DNA from: Proteiniphilum sp. UBA5267 | GTDB taxonomy: Bacteria; Bacteroidota; Bacteroidia; Bacteroidales; Dysgonomonadaceae | Reading direction: 5' to 3' | NCBI GenBank assembly: GCA_002411515.1 | Contig: DHTF01000107.1 | Span: 101,354 to 116,872, forward strand | DNA length: 15,519 bases | In this document: in pieces, positions 7,903 to 14,905 of the stretch | Layout: each line of letters opens with the position of its first letter | Numbering within the stretch: the stretch's first letter is position 1 | Position numbers and translations under genes: made by a program | Notes under the pieces: model-generated | Told to the model about the DNA's origin: nothing | What the model saw: the letters and a program-made list of their open reading frames with translations, nothing else | The model's database searches: none

Positions 7903-8604
7903 TTATAAACTGATAATGATGTAATAAGTGCCCACCATCATAAACACTGTTGCCACCACACGTTTGAACCACTTCTGGAAACTGTTCATCCTGTTGTAGA
8001 ATTTCCCGATATTGCTCACACTATAAGCCAGTAACCAGGCGATGACAATCACCGGAAGACCGGTTGCGATGGCGAATATCGGTGGCAGGAGTAGTCCCGA
8101 CGTAGACGCAATCGTCAACGGGATCAATCCCCCGAAATAGAGCACCCCACTGTAGGGACAAAAAGCAAGTGCGAACATCAATCCCAGCAGAAATGCATCC
8201 CAGTAGCTTTTCTTACCGTTTTTTCTGCTGAATTTTTCCGTCAGCTTTCCCACTCCGGGCAGGTTCAACTGTATGATGTCGAACATAAAGATGCCAATTA
8301 CCAACAAAGCTATTCCCAGCCAGATGCCACCGATCCCTTGTAACGCAGCTACTATCTTGAACTGGTTTGCGCCGAAAAAGAAGAACACACCAAGTGCGGT
8401 ATAGGTAAATATCCTCCCCAACGTGTAAAAAAAGCCATTAAACAATACCCGTTTTTTAATACCAATATCTTTACTCAGATAAGCAATGGCTGTGATATTT
8501 GTGGCCAACGGGCAGGGGCTGATAGCCGTCATCAGGCCGAGCAGAAATGCTGTGAGCAAAGGCCAGCTAGAGCCATCTGTTAGACTTTGCAAAAAATTCA
8601 TCAT
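7903..8604 (-). CDS. arsG: ArsG-family membrane protein (CcdA/DsbD-like fold)
   Basis: A 233-residue inner-membrane protein with about six transmembrane segments, matching the ArsG family described as efflux permeases for trivalent aromatic arsenicals. It is also built like CcdA, the transmembrane part of DsbD. One cysteine lies in TM1 (ISPCPLATN, Cys31) and one in TM4 (LAFCPYSG, Cys149), at equivalent places in the two three-helix repeats. These are the positions of the redox cysteines in CcdA/DsbD. It lies 21 bases after arsF and 33 before arsE, so the three are probably co-translated. The start could be either of two consecutive ATGs (8604 or 8601). Transport versus electron transfer cannot be decided from sequence alone. 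Confidence 0.85.
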   Translation of the reverse strand: MMNFLQSLTDGSSWPLLTAFLLGLMTAISPCPLATNITAIAYLSKDIGIKKRVLFNGFFYTLGRIFTYTALGVFFFFGANQFKIVAALQGIGGIWLGIALLVIGIFMFDIIQLNLPGVGKLTEKFSRKNGKKSYWDAFLLGLMFALAFCPYSGVLYFGGLIPLTIASTSGLLLPPIFAIATGLPVIVIAWLLAYSVSNIGKFYNRMNSFQKWFKRVVATVFMMVGTYYIIISL

Positions 8605-8625
8605 CGTTTAGGACTATTATCTACT

Positions 8626-9075
8626 CTATAAAAGCCTCCGGTCTACTTCATTCTTCAGCAACTCACTCACACCCTCCGGATTTGCAAATGCGTTTTGTGT
8701 CATGTCTATATAGTCGTCACCTTTCGCTACAATGAGTGCATTCCATGTCACACCATACTTCTCAACAAGTTCTTTGTTCCCGACTTCATTGGTCAATACT
8801 TCCAAAAATAGCACATTTTTATTGTCACCGTACATCTGTTTTACTGCTTTCTGAGTGAAATTTTGAACTGCTATACAGGTCTTGCAGCGCTGTTTGCCAT
8901 GGAAATAGTAGACATATACCATAGATGGATCTGCACTTGTAACAGAGGCTGCTTCTGTGGTGGTTCCAGAAGTATCAGGCGAAACATCTGTTGAATCTGC
9001 ATTTTTTTCGTTTCCGCTTCCGCATGCGGTCAAAGCAACTGATGCTAATAATAAAATAAAAAGGACTTGTTTCAT
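8626..9075 (-). CDS. arsF: ArsF-family lipoprotein with thioredoxin-like CxxC domain
   Basis: A 149-residue exported lipoprotein. Residues 1-17 are a lipoprotein signal peptide with lipobox LTAC, making Cys18 the lipidated residue. Residues 19-50 are a Ser/Thr/Asp-rich linker. Residues about 52-149 look like a thioredoxin-like domain: the strand VYVYYFHG, then KQRCKTC with Cys64 and Cys67, and later VTWNALIVAKGD. The expected cis-proline before the fourth strand is not obvious (TWNAL). Family annotation calls it a nitrophenyl-compound nitroreductase subunit, but no flavin or nicotinamide site is visible. It is the first gene after arsR (109-base gap with no promoter on this strand that I could find). 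The location predicts a dithiol acting outside the cytoplasm. Confidence 0.8.
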   Translation of the reverse strand: MKQVLFILLLASVALTACGSGNEKNADSTDVSPDTSGTTTEAASVTSADPSMVYVYYFHGKQRCKTCIAVQNFTQKAVKQMYGDNKNVLFLEVLTNEVGNKELVEKYGVTWNALIVAKGDDYIDMTQNAFANPEGVSELLKNEVDRRLL

Positions 9076-9184
9076 AGTAGTTATAAATTTAGTTTGTATA
9101 ATGAATAATCATAACTTTGTATTTTTGAAATATTTTGCGTCTTTCTCTTCTTTTTTCAGGATGTGGGTAAATAATTGAAAGCTT

Positions 9185-9505
9185 TTAACAATGGTTCTTT
9201 ACCTCTGAAATACTTTCGATGAATGAACCCAATAACTCTCGGATATTCTCCCAGTTTTCTCTGTTTATGCAGTATTTAACCGTGGGGGGAGTAAACTCTC
9301 CCTGAATCAGCCCTGCTTCCTTTAGTTCTGTTAAGTGCTGGGATAGCGTGCTCTTGGCTACCGGAATTATCTCAGACATATCGCCGTGGTAGCAACAACT
9401 TTGATTGGCCAAAAGCTCCAATATGGCTATCCTAACCGGATGTCCCAACGCTTTGGCAATACGTGAAAGCCTAATCTGTTCTTCTGTGAATTCTTTTTTC
9501 GACAT
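9185..9505 (-). CDS. arsR: ArsR/SmtB-family metalloregulatory repressor
   Basis: A 106-residue winged-helix repressor, first gene of the operon. The core runs IAKALGHPVRIAILELL, then the recognition helix region VAKSTLSQHLTELKEAGLI, then the wing (GEFTPPTVKYCI). Canonical ArsR proteins carry a CVC motif in the helix before recognition. Here the equivalent stretch is NQSCCYHGDMSE, with Cys37, Cys38 and His40. Two other cysteines are present, Cys79 in the wing and Cys106 as the very last residue (VKNHC). A thiolate site for As(III) or a similar soft metalloid is plausible, with release from DNA on binding. It begins about 35 bases downstream of the operator/promoter, so it should repress its own operon. 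The ATG at 9505 is preceded by AAAAGAG. Confidence 0.9.
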   Translation of the reverse strand: MSKKEFTEEQIRLSRIAKALGHPVRIAILELLANQSCCYHGDMSEIIPVAKSTLSQHLTELKEAGLIQGEFTPPTVKYCINRENWENIRELLGSFIESISEVKNHC

Positions 9506-9541
9506 AATACTCTTTTGAGATCGAAATGTAGCTCATTCCAG

Positions 9542-9596
9542 TTCGCAAAAGTACGAACAGTTTTTCAATTCGCAAATTTACGAACAGTTTTTTTAA
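9542..9596. repeat. Tandem ArsR operator repeat (27-bp period)
   Basis: Two direct copies start at 9542 and 9569 and share 22 of their first 25 bases. Each contains an inverted repeat: GTTCG-N8-CGAAC at 9541-9558, and TTCG-N8-CGAA at 9569-9584 with extra inner A/T symmetry. Each is followed by ACAGTTTTT or CAGTTTTT. The position upstream of arsR and the symmetry mark these as probable ArsR dimer sites. Confidence 0.8.
9546..9576 (-). promoter_or_regulatory. ars operon promoter embedded in the operator repeat
   Basis: On the minus strand TTTG (9576-9573) is followed after exactly 19 bases by TACTTTTG (9553-9546), a full match to the Bacteroidota -33/-7 consensus. The expected start is near 9540, giving a leader of about 35 bases to the arsR ATG at 9505. 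The -33 box lies in the distal repeat copy and the -7 box in the proximal copy. Confidence 0.85.
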
Positions 9597-9851
9597 AGTT
9601 TTATTTGATGAATATTTATTCTCGGCTACTTTCAAGAAAGCTATGGATGGAGAGTATCGGCACATAATTCCTGAAAGCGAGTCTTAATTTAGTCACGGAC
9701 TCAGTAAAACCAACCCATAACTACTAGGTTCTCAACGCAATAACTAAAATAGATGAGGAAACAATGAAAGAATAACAGTGCTGTGCGGCTGATTTACGTG
9801 TATAGGGAGGGCTTGATTCCTCGGGAGTAATCAACAGAATGGTTATGGGGT

Positions 9852-10565
9852 TTATTTACCTTCGATGATTGCTTTAAACTGTTTACGGTATGTTTCCCCG
9901 ATGGGTATCTGCTTTTTACCAATGACGATCCTGTTCTTGTTGACACTGCTGATCTTGTTTTTGTGTATGATATAAGAACGGTGAACCCGCATAAAGCGGT
10001 CCACCGGCAACTCTTCTTCCAGAAGTTTCAGGCTCATCAGTGACAAAATGGGCTTTGGATCATTTTCGGTATAAATCTTGACATAATCTTTCAGGCCTTC
10101 AATATAGATGATATCCTCATAAAGCACATGCAGGAGCCGGTATTCCGACTTCACGAAGATACCGATGTTTTCATGTACCGTCTCAGCAACGGGTCTGGAT
10201 ACGGTCATCTCAAACCACTCCAATGCTTTCCTGGCAGCGGCTAAAAATTCGTCAAACGAAAAAGGCTTCAACAGATAATCGAGTGCACTCACCTTGTATC
10301 CTTCCAGTGCGTATTGACTGAAGGCAGTGGTAAAGATAACCCTTGTGCGGTGGCTGATGGTACGTGCAAACTCCATTCCATTGATTCCGGGCATCTGTAT
10401 ATCCAGGAAGAGCAGATCGACCTCTTCTTCGGCGATATGCTTCATGGCTGAAAGCGCGTTGCTATATTTGCCTGTGAGCCGGAGAAAAGCAGTTTTTTTT
10501 ACGTATGACTCGAGGAGTGACAAAGCCAGCGGCTCATCGTCCACGATCCAGCAATTCAGTATCAT
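9852..10565 (-). CDS. LytTR-type response regulator
   Basis: A 237-residue two-component response regulator. Residues 1-120 form a receiver domain with the acidic pocket Asp9-Asp10-Glu11, phospho-acceptor Asp55 (LLFLDIQMPG), switch Thr80 (FTTAF) and Lys100-Pro101 (LLKPFS). Residues about 133-235 form a LytTR DNA-binding domain: FVKSEYRLLHVLYEDIIYIE, then DYVKIYT, then RVHRSYIIHKNKI, then IPIGETYRKQF. LytTR domains bind pairs of short direct repeats. Its start overlaps the end of the kinase gene by 32 bases, so the two are translationally coupled partners. The target is unknown. The outer-membrane barrel gene upstream is the nearest candidate. Autoregulation is also possible. Confidence 0.95.
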   Translation of the reverse strand: MILNCWIVDDEPLALSLLESYVKKTAFLRLTGKYSNALSAMKHIAEEEVDLLFLDIQMPGINGMEFARTISHRTRVIFTTAFSQYALEGYKVSALDYLLKPFSFDEFLAAARKALEWFEMTVSRPVAETVHENIGIFVKSEYRLLHVLYEDIIYIEGLKDYVKIYTENDPKPILSLMSLKLLEEELPVDRFMRVHRSYIIHKNKISSVNKNRIVIGKKQIPIGETYRKQFKAIIEGK

Positions 10566-11640
10566 CCTTTTGTTTTTTTGTGTCTATGACAAGCACGGTG
10601 GAATAGACGTCATCTTCTATGGTTGTATGCCATAGGTAACTGTCGTGGTAAAGCAGCTCCAGCCTTCGCCTCACAAGATCCAGACCTATCCCGCTACCGC
10701 TCTTGTCCTGTTCCGTTTTCGGGAAATAACTGTTGTTCGATGTAAATTCTATTTTCCCATCTGGATGTTCTTTCAGGGAGATGTCGATAAAGGAAGGTTT
10801 ATCACCACTTATACCATGTTTGAAAGCATTTTCAATCAAAGATATAAAAATGAGCGGAGAAATCAATGTGTCTCCCGTTTTGGAGTAAGTGAAATGGGTG
10901 GTAAGTTTGACATTATCTGCCAGGCGTATGCGCATCAGTTCGATGTAGTTCCGCATAAATTCGGCCTCCTGACGCAACGGCACATAAGTCTGGTTATTGT
11001 CGTATAAGAGATGACGCAACATCCTGCTTAAGTCCATCACCGCCTGTTGTGCTTTGGGAGGATTGAATTCAATCAGGGCATAAATATTATTGAGGGTGTT
11101 GAGCAGAAAATGGGGATTGATCTGATTCTTCAGATTTTGTAGTTCTGCCTCCGACTTGGCTTTGGCCAGTTCTTTGCGTTCGTTGTCCACTTCAAACCAG
11201 CGTACGGTCATCTTCAGTGCTACGCTCAAACCCATGACCAGGAAGAGTGACGTGGAGTTGCGTACAATGAAAAGTAAAGGGAAAAAAGGATTGTGTCTTC
11301 CACGCCACTTCGGCCTCAGATAAGGCATCAACTGTTCGAGCAGCTCTCTTCCGTAATGCATCATGAAGGACACACCCACAATCAACAGCACATTGTAAAA
11401 AATGAATCCTTTTGTTTTTCCCCGATAGAGAAACTTGTCGATCAAAAGGAAGTAGTTCAGATAAAATACCAGCATGAATCCCAACATCTCGGGAATCGAC
11501 CGCAAAAAGGGACGCCAGGTAAACACCCGTTCAGAATCCATAAAAAAATAGGGGAGAATGAAAATAACTCCCCACAGCAGGAGGTGGACAAATACATTGT
11601 TCCACCTGTGTCTTAGTTTTGGTGTGAATTGCTGTCCCAT
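10534..11640 (-). CDS. LytS/YehU-type sensor histidine kinase
   Basis: A 368-residue inner-membrane kinase that should phosphorylate the downstream LytTR regulator. About four transmembrane segments occupy residues 15-145 (around 17-33, 50-67, 79-95 and 122-143), with little periplasmic sequence between them. A short coiled-coil linker follows (ERKELAKAKSEAELQNLKNQ). The His_kinase (PF06580) motif is NQINPHFLLNTLNNIYAL with phospho-acceptor His177. The ATPase part shows the N-box ISLIENAFKHGI (266-277) and the G-box GSGIGLDLVRRRL (315-327). No extracellular ligand-binding domain is present, so the signal probably comes from the membrane or from a partner. The gene starts 81 bases downstream of the barrel gene's terminator. 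No consensus promoter was found, only a near match TATTTTTA at 11675-11668. Confidence 0.95.
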   Translation of the reverse strand: MGQQFTPKLRHRWNNVFVHLLLWGVIFILPYFFMDSERVFTWRPFLRSIPEMLGFMLVFYLNYFLLIDKFLYRGKTKGFIFYNVLLIVGVSFMMHYGRELLEQLMPYLRPKWRGRHNPFFPLLFIVRNSTSLFLVMGLSVALKMTVRWFEVDNERKELAKAKSEAELQNLKNQINPHFLLNTLNNIYALIEFNPPKAQQAVMDLSRMLRHLLYDNNQTYVPLRQEAEFMRNYIELMRIRLADNVKLTTHFTYSKTGDTLISPLIFISLIENAFKHGISGDKPSFIDISLKEHPDGKIEFTSNNSYFPKTEQDKSGSGIGLDLVRRRLELLYHDSYLWHTTIEDDVYSTVLVIDTKKQKDDTELLDRGR

Positions 11641-11721
11641 CGCGTAATAGTAATATTTAATATTCTGTAAAAATAGACTTTTTTTTTATAATCGGTTAAT
11701 TATTTCTCCGAGATTGAAAAA

Positions 11722-11749
11722 CTTGCCGGAATCGCATGATTCCGGCAAG
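11722..11749 (-). terminator. Rho-independent terminator after the outer-membrane barrel gene
   Basis: A perfect stem: CTTGCCGGAAT (11722-11732) pairs with ATTCCGGCAAG (11739-11749), extendable by one C-G pair, with a 4-6-base loop. On the minus strand it is followed by TTTTTC. It lies just after the stop of the barrel gene at 11783 and before the kinase, so the barrel and the kinase/regulator pair are mostly separate transcripts. Confidence 0.9.
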
Positions 11750-11782
11750 CTAACTACTTCTCTCACACATGGAGAAGAAATT

Positions 11783-14635
11783 CTACATCATACCGGGTCC
11801 AGGTCCATGCCCGGATCCGTGCGGGGGCGGTCCATCAAAGCCGCGTCGTTGTGGCATCATATCGCTTTGGGTGGCTCCTCCCTTAAAGAAGTTAAACCGA
11901 TAGACAAAGTGCACCATGAAATAGCTTGTCAGCGTATTGGTGGTGGTGTCTCTTATATAGTTGGATGTCACACTTCTGTTGATGTTGCTTCGTTGTTGCA
12001 GGATATCGTATATTTTAAAACGGATGGTGCCGTTTTTCTGTTTGAACAAGGTCTTCTGCAGGGAAGCATTCCACAACCATTCATTCTGTTCATATCCGTC
12101 GGCATAGCCCGAGTTGGTAGAATAATTGATGTCGCTTTCGAGTGTCAGATCCCAGGGCAGATAAATCGATGTGTTGGCGTTGCCACCGTAGTTGAAATAT
12201 TGCTGATCGGTCTGTCCTTGCAAGCTGTTGGTGACATTGTTAAAGTTTATATTTCCCCGTAAACCGAAGTCAAAAAGGTCGGATCGGTAATTCAGTCCGA
12301 GCACTTCTGCCAAAGTGAACCTACGGTTGATATTTTTGTCTTCGTCTGTAAAATGGTATGTATCCTCCTCACTCGTCGTGGATTTTGAAAAACCACTTGA
12401 ATAATTGTAGCTGGCAAACGACATGGAGAAAACAGAGAATTTGATATTCTTCAGAGGCACGTTAAACATGACCCGACCATTTGCGTTCCAGTTGCCGGAC
12501 ACATTCTCGTAGGTCGATATCTTTCGGCCTGTGTTGACGTTCGTAATGGTGGCTCTGACAATGTCGTTCGTCAGATATCCTCCGTTGATGAACGCATTGA
12601 TAGAGCTAGCTTTCTCGGGATTCGACATCTGGTAACGGAGGTTTAACCCATGTTGGAACGAAGGTTTCAAGTCGGGATTACCGGAGCTGATGTTCAACGG
12701 ATCAGACACGTCTACCACCGGCGAGAGCTGCGACACGGATGGTTGCTCGGTTCTGCCATTGTAGCGAATACGCAGGTTGTGGGTACGGCTCCAGCGATAA
12801 TTAAGTTGGGCCATCGGGGCATAGTTGACCACATCTTGTTTCCCGTCGTAGATCATATCTGTACCAATGAATGTCTTACTGCGCGAAGAGGAGGGTTGCA
12901 TGGAGAAACCGAACATGTAATCATATTTCTCCCGTACCGACCGGAAGTTTACTTCCAGTTCCTGATTCACGAAATTATTTTCCAGTCGCTTGCTGTAGAG
13001 GGAGTCAAACACCGTATAATTTCCCGAGTCATCTTTCGAACGGGTATCCTTGTCCGACTCCGAGAAATTTTGCCGGTACTGGTAGGCCAGCTGTAGAAAA
13101 TTATTCTCTCCGATGGGTTCCACATAGGATAAGTATCCGCGCCACGACTGGTTGTTGTTGATGTTGGTGAAGCGCTGGTCGATGATATCATCGGGGCGTG
13201 ATCCACTGTAGAAAGTTCCTGATTCACTGGTACCTTTGTTTTCGGAATCTCCTTTTTCCGCATTCAGCTGCACACTCAGTACTCGACCTTCCTTGCCCAA
13301 TTCACGACTGGCATCGAGTCGAAACTCGATTTCCTTGCCCTTTCCTTCGGAAAAATAGTCCGATTCGCCGTGATTGATTGTGTCTCCTGCCTGTTCACTC
13401 ACCGTGAGGAAGTCACCTGTTTCGGAGCGATTGTTGTCGTAAAAAGATATTCCAGGACGGAAAATGATTTTCGTGAGGGTATCAGGGTCCCACTCCATTC
13501 TGAGATCCAGGTTGAGATTCTGACTCTTGTTGTTCGCCACGTTACTTTCCGATTCAAGCGTATTGCCTGCACTCAACAGGTTTTGCGTGAAGACGTCCGA
13601 AAGCACATTGTTGTCGGTGTAGCCATAACGGAGGTTTCCTCCGATTTTCAACGTCGGCGCAAACTGCTTACTGAAATTGCCCCCTATATTCGACGAGGTA
13701 GCAATACCATCACGCCCACCGAACATGCCACCACGTCCACCGCGTCCGCCCATGCTTCCAAACATGGAGGAGGCTAAATCAGAAAAACCGGCATTGTTCG
13801 TATTATTAATACCACCAATGAAGGTATACTGATCTTTGTCTTTCATGTAGTTCATCATGGCATTACCTTCGTAACGGTCTTTACTGCCATAACCAGCAAA
13901 GGCATTTCCGAAAAGGCCCTCTTTCATGCCGGGACGAACAAGCAAGTTGATCACATTTTCTTCCTCGCCATCATCGAAGCCGGTCATCTGTGCCATCTCG
14001 GTCCTTTTCTCCAGTACCTGCAACTTCTCCACCATTTTGGCAGGCAGATTTTTAGAGGCCACCTTGGGATCATTGCTAAAGAACTCCTCCCCATCGACCA
14101 ATATCTTTTTAATTTCCTTTCCGTTGACTGTGATCTTCCCTTCATTATCGATCTCTACACCGGGCATTTTTTTCAGTAGATCTTCCACCACGGCACTCTC
14201 GGTAACCTTGTAAGAATCGGCATTGTATTCGAGTGTATCACCTTTCACGCTTATTTCAGGTGCTTTGGCAGAAACAACCGTCTCCGACAGGAGAATGTTG
14301 TCGTTACTCATGAGAATGTTACCCAGCTGTACATTTGGTCGGGAGGAGGTTACCTGCACATCGCGGTACACATCATTGTAACCGACAAATGAAATATGCA
14401 GGATGTAAGATCCATTTTTAACTGGGATGGTAAAAAATCCCTCATTATTGGATGCTTTACCAGTTACAAAAGAACTGTCGGCACGCTGTAAAACCCGTAT
14501 GTTGGCCAGTGCAACTGGCTCCTCCAGGTCCTTATCAAGCAGTTTCCCCGATATGCTACTTCCAGACTGCGCTTGTGCAATCAGAGAGAAACCGCATACC
14601 GCAAGTGTGGCTACTATAATTAATAATTTCTTCAT
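11783..14635 (-). CDS. Outer-membrane beta-barrel protein (TonB-receptor-like, OMP_b-brl_3 type) with His/Pro/Gly tail
   Basis: A 950-residue outer-membrane protein. Residues 1-22 are a signal peptide (ending SLIAQAQ). Residues about 27-115 form a carboxypeptidase-D regulatory-like beta-sandwich (ISGKLLDKDLEEPVALANI). A plug-like domain follows (VEDLLKKMPGVEIDNEGKIT, then VDGEEFFSNDPKVASKNLPA). A large barrel begins near residue 235, with alternating strands to residue 917 (FMVHFVYRFNFF). It lacks the usual SusC TonB-box context and no SusD-like gene is adjacent, so it is not a polysaccharide SusC/D pair. Odd points are a Gly/Arg/Met-rich stretch (about 292-310, GGRGGRGGMFGG) early in the barrel region, and a 33-residue tail after the last strand that is rich in Pro, Gly and His. 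Its substrate is unknown. It has its own promoter and terminator. Confidence 0.85.
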   Translation of the reverse strand: MKKLLIIVATLAVCGFSLIAQAQSGSSISGKLLDKDLEEPVALANIRVLQRADSSFVTGKASNNEGFFTIPVKNGSYILHISFVGYNDVYRDVQVTSSRPNVQLGNILMSNDNILLSETVVSAKAPEISVKGDTLEYNADSYKVTESAVVEDLLKKMPGVEIDNEGKITVNGKEIKKILVDGEEFFSNDPKVASKNLPAKMVEKLQVLEKRTEMAQMTGFDDGEEENVINLLVRPGMKEGLFGNAFAGYGSKDRYEGNAMMNYMKDKDQYTFIGGINNTNNAGFSDLASSMFGSMGGRGGRGGMFGGRDGIATSSNIGGNFSKQFAPTLKIGGNLRYGYTDNNVLSDVFTQNLLSAGNTLESESNVANNKSQNLNLDLRMEWDPDTLTKIIFRPGISFYDNNRSETGDFLTVSEQAGDTINHGESDYFSEGKGKEIEFRLDASRELGKEGRVLSVQLNAEKGDSENKGTSESGTFYSGSRPDDIIDQRFTNINNNQSWRGYLSYVEPIGENNFLQLAYQYRQNFSESDKDTRSKDDSGNYTVFDSLYSKRLENNFVNQELEVNFRSVREKYDYMFGFSMQPSSSRSKTFIGTDMIYDGKQDVVNYAPMAQLNYRWSRTHNLRIRYNGRTEQPSVSQLSPVVDVSDPLNISSGNPDLKPSFQHGLNLRYQMSNPEKASSINAFINGGYLTNDIVRATITNVNTGRKISTYENVSGNWNANGRVMFNVPLKNIKFSVFSMSFASYNYSSGFSKSTTSEEDTYHFTDEDKNINRRFTLAEVLGLNYRSDLFDFGLRGNINFNNVTNSLQGQTDQQYFNYGGNANTSIYLPWDLTLESDINYSTNSGYADGYEQNEWLWNASLQKTLFKQKNGTIRFKIYDILQQRSNINRSVTSNYIRDTTTNTLTSYFMVHFVYRFNFFKGGATQSDMMPQRRGFDGPPPHGSGHGPGPGMM

Positions 14636-14679
14636 TGCTCTTTTTTTTATCTAATCAATTTTCTCTACCGAATCTCCTG

Positions 14680-14711
14680 CAAAAATAAGCTAGCTACAAA
14701 ATGTCGACAAA
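14680..14711 (-). promoter_or_regulatory. Promoter of the outer-membrane barrel gene
   Basis: On the minus strand TTTG (14711-14708) is followed after 20 bases by TATTTTTG (14687-14680), a full match to the Bacteroidota -33/-7 pattern. The predicted start is near 14673, leaving about 38 bases of leader before the ATG at 14635. An AAAAAAAAGAG tract lies just upstream of the start codon. Confidence 0.75.
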
Positions 14712-14826
14712 AGAAATAGACAAACTATCTGATTTCATCGACCAATGACGGATTACAGACTATCAAGTTCTCATCTAAAAAGAGCACAAAAAAAGATATT
14801 TCATATGTTTTTTTGCGAATTATACT

Positions 14827-14834
14827 TATTTTTG
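14827..14834 (+). promoter_or_regulatory. Candidate -7 element for the YeiH-family gene
   Basis: TATTTTTG fits TAnnTTTG on the plus strand, about 70 bases before the start codon. No TTTG is found at the expected 19-20-base distance; the nearest, at 14812-14815, is too close. The region is very A+T-rich, so a chance match is possible. Confidence 0.4.
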
Positions 14835-14872
14835 TTATCGCCTGAATGCTGAAGGATTAATTTATAAAATCG

Positions 14873-14894
14873 TTTATTTTACGCGCAAAATAAA
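14873..14894 (+). promoter_or_regulatory. 22-bp interrupted palindrome upstream of the YeiH-family gene
   Basis: The arms TTTATTTT (14873-14880) and AAAATAAA (14887-14894) surround a CGCG centre, with one mismatched pair. It ends 11 bases before the start codon at 14906 and downstream of the candidate -7 box. It could be a repressor operator within the leader, or a weak A/U-rich hairpin that affects translation. Confidence 0.45.
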
Positions 14895-14905
14895 TCCATA
14901 ATCAT

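Larger units (their letters stand above)
9506..9851. other. Intergenic region between arsR and the LytTR regulator gene
   Basis: A 346-base stretch. The part at 9541-9596 holds the ars operator and promoter. From about 9600 to 9851 I see no gene, tRNA or clear terminator for the response regulator that ends at 9852. A plus-strand open frame runs through the operator to a stop near 9690, but it lacks a usable start and resembles nothing I know. Confidence 0.5.

Noticed and set aside
9112..9127. TAACTTTG and TATTTTTG strings on the plus strand between arsF and arsR
   Set aside because: No TTTG lies at 19-20 bases upstream and no plus-strand gene follows. They are probably chance matches in A+T-rich DNA.
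9471..9665. 64-codon minus-strand open frame upstream of arsR
   Set aside because: It runs through the operator/promoter repeat; the repeated LRIEKLFVLL-like peptide is only a translation of the repeated DNA. It overlaps the arsR start in another frame.
9600..9690. Plus-strand frame ending MDGEYRHIIPESES
   Set aside because: It has no start with a plausible leader and no recognisable similarity. It reads back through the operator repeats without a start codon in a sensible position.
12650..13096. 148-codon plus-strand frame inside the barrel gene
   Set aside because: It is antisense to well-formed barrel strands of the outer-membrane protein, and no promoter or known motif is present.
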